A stretch of DNA of 64,000 nucleotides. Origin: WVYX01 sp039592335 (GTDB lineage: Bacteria; Gemmatimonadota; Gemmatimonadetes; Gemmatimonadales; GWC2-71-9). The stretch covers positions 149,728 to 213,727 of the forward strand of contig JBDHBX010000003.1 in the NCBI GenBank assembly GCA_039592335.1, in the 5' to 3' direction. Below are positions 59,544 through 64,000 of the stretch, piece after piece. The notes below the pieces were generated by a model. That model saw only the letters and a program-made list of their open reading frames with translations, searched no databases and had not been told where the DNA came from. A program made the translations under genes and the position numbers. Positions within the stretch are counted from its first letter, which is position 1, and the number at the start of each line of letters is the position of its first letter.

Positions 59544-60791
59544 GTGAGACTCCGACTCTCGAACTTCGCCGAAGGGGCGGGGATGGCACTGGACTCCATC
59601 CGGTCGCAGAAGCTGCGCTCGGGGCTCACGATCCTGGGCATCGTGATCGGGGTGGCCACCGTCATGTCCATGGCGTCCATCGTGCACGGCATCCGCGAGC
59701 AGATCGTGACGACGTTGGAGATCGTCGGCCCCACCACGTTCCGAATCCTGCGGTTCTTCTCGTCCACCCCACTCAACGCCGACCAGTTGCCACGCGAGGT
59801 ACGGATTCGCCCCGTGCTGACCACAGAAGAGGCGGAGGCGATCGCCGACCTGCCGGAGATTCACTACTCCGCCATCTGGATGGGGGTGTTCGAGCACCTG
59901 GAGCACGAAGGCGTGCGCACGCAGCAAACTGTGGTGTACGGGGCAGACGATCGTTTCATGGAGATCCTCGGCGGTGCCATCGTCTCCGGCCGGACCTTCG
60001 TCTCCACCGAGGTGCGGACGGGCTCCCCGGTCGTGATCCTGGAGGAGGAGGCGGCGCAGAAGGTGTTCGGGCAGCTCAGTCCGGTAGGCCGTCTAATGCG
60101 GATCGCCGGCAGGTCGTTCCGCGTCGTGGGGATCTACCGCCTGCCGGAGAACATCTTCCAGGCACCAGGGCAGGAGATCTCCGCGATCGTCCCGTATGTG
60201 ACAGCGGAGCGCTCGTTTCGCTACGACGAGACGCAGTCTCTGATCATCCTGGTGAAGCCGCGCGAAGGAGTCACCGTGGACGAGGCGATGGACGCGGCGA
60301 CCCTGCAGCTGCGCAAGATGCGGGGGCTGCACCCGGGGGATCCGAACAGCTTCGACATGCTGACGTCGGACCAGGTGCTGAGCATCTTCAACCAACTCAC
60401 CGGCGTGTTCTTCCTAGTGATGATCGTGCTATCGAGCGTCGCACTCATGGTGGGTGGGATCGGCGTCATGGCGATCATGATGGTCTCGGTCACGAGCCGG
60501 ACCCGCGAGATCGGGGTGCGCAAGGCGCTGGGCGCCACGCGGCGGGAGATTCTGTGGCAGTTTCTCATCGAGGCGGCCACGCTCACGGCGGTCGGCGGCG
60601 CCGTGGGCATTCTCGTGGGGCTGGGCGCCGGCCAGGTGCTGAAGGGAGCGCTGGGGCTCTCCACCGGCGTGCCGGTCTGGAGCGCGGTGGTCGCCACGGG
60701 CGTGTCGGTCGCGATCGGCCTGGTGTTCGGCATGCTGCCGGCGAACCGGGCGGCCCGGCTCGACCCGGTGGAGGCGCTAAGGTACGAGTGA
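59544..60791 (+). CDS. FtsX/MacB-type permease B'
   Basis: A 415-residue permease with first helix LRSGLTILGIVIGVATVMSM and C-terminal helices (VFFLVMIVLSSVALMVGGIG, ILWQFLIEAATLTAVGGAVG) that match permease B. The start is a GTG at 59544, 9 bases after permease A'. It ends NRAARLDPVEALRYE. A and B together with A' and B' look like a duplicated two-gene cassette. Confidence 0.88.
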   Translation: MRLRLSNFAEGAGMALDSIRSQKLRSGLTILGIVIGVATVMSMASIVHGIREQIVTTLEIVGPTTFRILRFFSSTPLNADQLPREVRIRPVLTTEEAEAIADLPEIHYSAIWMGVFEHLEHEGVRTQQTVVYGADDRFMEILGGAIVSGRTFVSTEVRTGSPVVILEEEAAQKVFGQLSPVGRLMRIAGRSFRVVGIYRLPENIFQAPGQEISAIVPYVTAERSFRYDETQSLIILVKPREGVTVDEAMDAATLQLRKMRGLHPGDPNSFDMLTSDQVLSIFNQLTGVFFLVMIVLSSVALMVGGIGVMAIMMVSVTSRTREIGVRKALGATRREILWQFLIEAATLTAVGGAVGILVGLGAGQVLKGALGLSTGVPVWSAVVATGVSVAIGLVFGMLPANRAARLDPVEALRYE

Positions 60792-61057
60792 CGCGGCGCG
60801 GGGCTGCTCCTAGCTCTTCGCTTGACCGGGCCCCTGCCTACGCGAACTGCACCGCGGTTAAGGCTCGGCGGCACTGCAGGCTCCCCCGGTCACACTTGGC
60901 GTCGACGCTCGAGCCTCCGATCCATTCCGCGCTGAGGTTCGCTCCGGCAGGACCCCGGTCTCGCACAGCCCTGGTTCGCCCTATCACTCCGGCTCCCCTC
61001 TTCCCGCACCCTCCTTAAACGCCCCCCGGCTCGACGGCGCGCGGCAAACACAAAGAG
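60792..61057. other. Intergenic stretch after the permease operon
   Basis: I see no gene, RNA gene or repeat in this part. Frames here have no protein-like composition. Confidence 0.4.
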
Positions 61058-61075
61058 CCCCGGCACGTACCGGGG
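61058..61075 (-). terminator. Minus-strand hairpin behind a gene relic
   Basis: CCCCGG (61058-61063) pairs with 61070-61075 across a 6-base loop. On the minus strand it is followed by CTCTTTGTGTTT. It sits 31 bases after the stop of the relic at 61107. Confidence 0.45.
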
Positions 61076-61106
61076 TTCGGGAAAGTCCTGGTGCTGCTGC
61101 TGTCTT

Positions 61107-61196
61107 CTACTCCAACCGCATCAATCTCAGCGGTTCAGCGTATCTGGGATGGTCCCACAGGTTGTCCCTGGTCGGATGCCGAATTTGGAGGTTGAC
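61107..61196 (-). pseudogene. C-terminal relic of a TPR/kinase-family protein
   Basis: The minus-strand frame ends IRHPTRDNLWDHPRYAEPLR LMRLE. This matches the common tail of Ser/Thr-kinase or cyclase TPR proteins in this phylum (usual form HPTWDNLRDHPRYAELLRRM), with the W and R exchanged. The same frame further upstream has no TPR character. The kinase at 61430, on the other strand, has a similar tail (LRLDPRWDPIRD). It is probably the leftover end of a lost gene, with its terminator still present. Confidence 0.45.
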
Positions 61197-61429
61197 CCCG
61201 GGAACGCGCGTTTCCGCAGCGCGCATGAGCCTATCGATTGCCGCGTCGAGACAGCCGGACACGCCCGCTCGGGCGTGTCCACGTGTCCACCCTGTACCTG
61301 GTAGGTACCCGCTAATCAGAGACATCCGACTAATCGCGCCCGGCCCCGCACCGGGCGCTGTCGTATGCGTCTGGTGCATCCCGGCATCGGGTTCTATTCT
61401 AACCGAATCCGATCCCGGGGATTCGGCGC

Positions 61430-64000
61430 GTGCCGGACGTCCTTGCTCAGCTCCGCAGCGCACTTGGTGACCGCTACAGGATCGAGCGTGAGCTCGGCCG
61501 GGGCGGGATGGCGGTGGTGTATCTCGCCCACGACCGGAAGCTCGGCCGCCAGGTGGCGCTCAAGGTGCTGCGGCCGGAGCTTGCGGCCTCCCTCGGCGGG
61601 GAGCGGTTTCTGCGCGAGACCGAGATCGCCGCCCGGCTCACCCATCCCAACATCCTGGCGCTGCACGACCGCGGGGAAGCCGACGGCCTGCTCTACTACA
61701 CGATGCCGTACGTCGAGGGCGAGTCACTGAGTGATCGCCTGAATCGCGAGCGGCAGCTCCCCCTGGAGGAGGCGCTCCAGATCACCCAGGAAGTGGCCGA
61801 GGCGCTGGACCACGCACATGCGCAGGGCATCGTGCACCGCGACATCAAGCCCGACAACATCCTGTTCGAAGGCGGCCACGCGGTGGTGGCCGACTTCGGG
61901 ATCGCCCGCGCCATCGATGTGGCCGGCGGCGAGCGGCTTACGGAGACAGGCCTGGCGGTAGGTACACCGGCCTACATGAGCCCGGAGCAGGCAAGTGGGG
62001 TGGAGGTGGTGGATGCGCGCAGCGATCTCTATGCGCTGGCCTGCGTGCTGTACGAGATGCTGGCGGGGGAGCCGCCGTTTCCGGGCACCAGCGCGCAGGC
62101 GATTCTGGCGCGCAAGGTGACGGAGCCACCGCGGTCAGTGCGCACGGTGCGGCGCACGGTGCCGGAGGGGGTGGAGCAGGTGCTGCAGCGTGGGCTGGCG
62201 ACGTCGGCGGCGGACCGGTACGTCACGGCACAGGAGTTCGTGCAGGCGCTGGAGCGGGGAGTGACCGCACCGACCCGCACGACGGTGACGCAGCGGGTGC
62301 TCCTCGGTGGCACGCTGGTGGTGGTGCTGGCCGGGGCCCTGGTGCTGGGCCAGTGGCTGCGACCGGGGGGCGCGGGCTCGAATCATCCGCGCACCGCCAT
62401 CGCGGTGCTGCCGTTCGAGGATCGTACGGCCGACGAATCGCAGGCGTACTTCGCGAGCGGTCTGCACGACGAGCTCATCACGCAGCTGGCCAAGGTGGCT
62501 GCGCTCACGGTGATCGGCCGCACCTCGGTGCTGAGCTATGTGGGCACGACGAAGCCGCTGGACACGATTGCCGAGGAGTTGGGAGTGGGGGCGATCGTGG
62601 AGGGCAGTGTGCAGGTGGAGGAGGAGCGCCTGCGGGTGAACGTGCGGCTGATCGATGCCGCGACCGGCGAGAACCTCTGGGCGGAGCGGTATAACCGCAC
62701 TGTCAACGATCTGTTCGCCACGCAGAGCGAGATCGCAGCGCAGGTCGTGACGACGGTGGGCGCGGCGCTCACGGAGGATGAGGCCAGCGCGATCGCTGCC
62801 GTGCCGACGGACAATGACGAGGCGTACCGCCTCTACCTCCAGGGTGAGGTGTACCGCCGGCGCCCGGGCCTCCGCCAGGAGGACCTGGAGATTGCCCAGA
62901 AGCTCTACGAACAGGCGCTGAGGCTCGATCCCGAGTTCGCCCTGGCGCGCGCGGCGCTGTCACAGGTGCATGGGTCGATGTACTGGTTCCGCTATGATCC
63001 TTCCGCGGCGCGGTCGGAGCGACAGGTCGAGGAAGCGGAGGCGGCGCTGCGGCTGGCGCCCGACCTGCCGCAGGCACACTTCGCCATGGGCGCCGTGCAC
63101 TACGTGACCCGCGACTTCCCGCGGGCGCTGGAGGAATTCGCGATCGCGCTGGAAGGCGTGCCCAACGACGTCGAGACGTGGTTCTGGATTGGCACTGCGC
63201 ACCGCCGCCTGGGGAACTGGGAGGAGGTCTTCGCGGCGTTCGAGCGGGCCGCGGAGCTGGAGCCACGGGACGCAGAAGTTCTCCAGGATCTTGGCGGTGT
63301 CACCTTTCGGGTCACCCACCGCTACGCCGACGCCGTGCGCGCGATCGACCGGGTACTGACTCTGGTGCCCGATTTCCATATGGCCGCTATGGACAAGGGA
63401 TGGGTGTACATCGAATGGCGTGGGGAGCTCGACACACTCCGCGCAGCGCTGGATCGCCTGCCGCAAGAGGAAGAGCTAGGCATGTATCTGGGGAGTGCCA
63501 CCCTGCAACGGGCCATGCTACTCCTGTGGGGACGTCAAGCCGACAGTCTACTAGGCCTCCTCGCAGCTGCGCGCCCAAGCGTGATGGGTCCGTATATCGA
63601 GTTCTCGCCCCCGTCCTTGTACGCGGCCTGGGCGCACCAACTGCGCGGCGACCGTGTGGCGGCGCGCGCCTCATTCGATTCGGCCCGCACATTCCTGGAC
63701 TCCGTGATGCAGGATCTCCCCGACGAATGGACCGTGCACGCCGCCCGGGGCCTGGCGTTGGCCGGCCTGGGCCGGCGCGAGGAGGCCTTGCGTGAGGCCC
63801 GCTGGCTCGAGCAGTCGGCGGTGTACCGCGAGGACGCCTTCTTCGGTCCGATAGTGGCGGTAAATCGTGCCTGGATTCTGGCGCAGGCCGGCGCAGCGGA
63901 CACGGCCCTGGAGGAAATCGAACCACTGCTGACGGGCCCCTCCGTCTTCGTGACCGGCCCCACGCTCCGCCTCGATCCCCGCTGGGACCCCATCCGGGAC
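61430..64000 (+). CDS. Membrane Ser/Thr protein kinase with TPR repeats (cut by window edge)
   Basis: An open frame of 857 codons runs from GTG 61430 to the right edge. The kinase domain (about 15-280) has the glycine loop ELGRGGMAVVYLAHD, ATP lysine VALKVL, catalytic loop GIVHRDIKPDNIL, DFGIARAI and GTPAYMSPEQ, all intact. A membrane helix follows (VLLGGTLVVVLAGALVLGQW, about 287-306), then a FlgO/TolB-N-like domain (IAVLPFEDRTADESQAYFAS, about 322-440) and several TPRs (AQKLYEQALRLDPEFALARA and more) up to LRLDPRWDPIRD. Such kinases are common in Gemmatimonadota and Acidobacteriota; their targets are mostly unknown. Only the last residues are missing. Confidence 0.9.
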   Translation, partial: MPDVLAQLRSALGDRYRIERELGRGGMAVVYLAHDRKLGRQVALKVLRPELAASLGGERFLRETEIAARLTHPNILALHDRGEADGLLYYTMPYVEGESLSDRLNRERQLPLEEALQITQEVAEALDHAHAQGIVHRDIKPDNILFEGGHAVVADFGIARAIDVAGGERLTETGLAVGTPAYMSPEQASGVEVVDARSDLYALACVLYEMLAGEPPFPGTSAQAILARKVTEPPRSVRTVRRTVPEGVEQVLQRGLATSAADRYVTAQEFVQALERGVTAPTRTTVTQRVLLGGTLVVVLAGALVLGQWLRPGGAGSNHPRTAIAVLPFEDRTADESQAYFASGLHDELITQLAKVAALTVIGRTSVLSYVGTTKPLDTIAEELGVGAIVEGSVQVEEERLRVNVRLIDAATGENLWAERYNRTVNDLFATQSEIAAQVVTTVGAALTEDEASAIAAVPTDNDEAYRLYLQGEVYRRRPGLRQEDLEIAQKLYEQALRLDPEFALARAALSQVHGSMYWFRYDPSAARSERQVEEAEAALRLAPDLPQAHFAMGAVHYVTRDFPRALEEFAIALEGVPNDVETWFWIGTAHRRLGNWEEVFAAFERAAELEPRDAEVLQDLGGVTFRVTHRYADAVRAIDRVLTLVPDFHMAAMDKGWVYIEWRGELDTLRAALDRLPQEEELGMYLGSATLQRAMLLLWGRQADSLLGLLAAARPSVMGPYIEFSPPSLYAAWAHQLRGDRVAARASFDSARTFLDSVMQDLPDEWTVHAARGLALAGLGRREEALREARWLEQSAVYREDAFFGPIVAVNRAWILAQAGAADTALEEIEPLLTGPSVFVTGPTLRLDPRWDPIRD

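Noticed and set aside
1..64000. CRISPR arrays, tRNA or rRNA genes, insertion sequences and prophage genes
   Set aside because: Intergenic regions were read for regular repeats, tRNA-like cloverleaf ends and transposase or integrase motifs; none were found.

Overview
This is a high-GC bacterial window, dense with genes on both strands. I infer a Gemmatimonadota (Gemmatimonadales-like) chromosome. The reasons are a short group-1-like sigma-70 factor, plug-only TonB/carboxypeptidase-regulatory proteins, a very long sortilin/VPS10-type beta-propeller protein, MFSD1-like MFS, a membrane Ser/Thr kinase with TPRs, and long multi-permease MacB-type operons. This assignment rests on gene content only. 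No rRNA, tRNA, CRISPR array, phage or insertion sequence was seen.

Layout. 1-4340 (minus): a sigma factor, then rimO, a SpoIID/LytB protein, a small outer-membrane-type protein and the first 63 codons of an apolipoprotein N-acyltransferase cut by the window edge. 4610-8398 (minus): larE, thpR, a membrane protein and an NtrC-type response regulator in a tightly coupled operon. 8448-12366: three secreted carboxypeptidase-regulatory-domain proteins, two of them ending in a lone TonB plug. 12537-14099: ComM/YifB. 14314-17646 (minus): a PAS-containing sigma-54 activator followed by a STAS, ECF sigma and SnoaL operon that carries a sigma-54-like promoter and a perfect upstream inverted repeat. 17997-20941: MFS transporter and ThiI.

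20993-24774 is the most striking region. A MerR-B12 (CarH/LitR-type) photoreceptor-regulator gene is divergent from a small ORF, a fasciclin protein, a class II photolyase and an SRPBCC protein. The intergenic region holds TTGACA-type repeats phased by 11 bp that coincide with the -35 boxes of both divergent promoters. 24807-33606: ABC exporter, Dph6-like ATPase, cysteine-cluster protein, OtsA, MFS, a subtilisin lipoprotein and a GNAT. 33620-37509 (plus): methyltransferase, aromatic amino acid decarboxylase, methyltransferase, GNAT and DUF99, partly translationally coupled. 37534-43071: a broken DUF4177 gene, CopD-like and DUF1207-like proteins, a VPS10/BNR protein and hpt. 43156-46561 (minus): M28 peptidase lipoprotein and MsrQ-MsrP. 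46625-50596: a 1,323-residue NtrY-like sensor kinase. 50627-60791 (plus): creatininase-family protein, secreted protein, then a TolC, MacA, one ATPase and four FtsX/MacB permeases in an A-B-A'-B' order. 61430 to the end: a Ser/Thr kinase with TPRs, open at the right edge. Three decayed gene fragments were found (26725, 37534, 61107).
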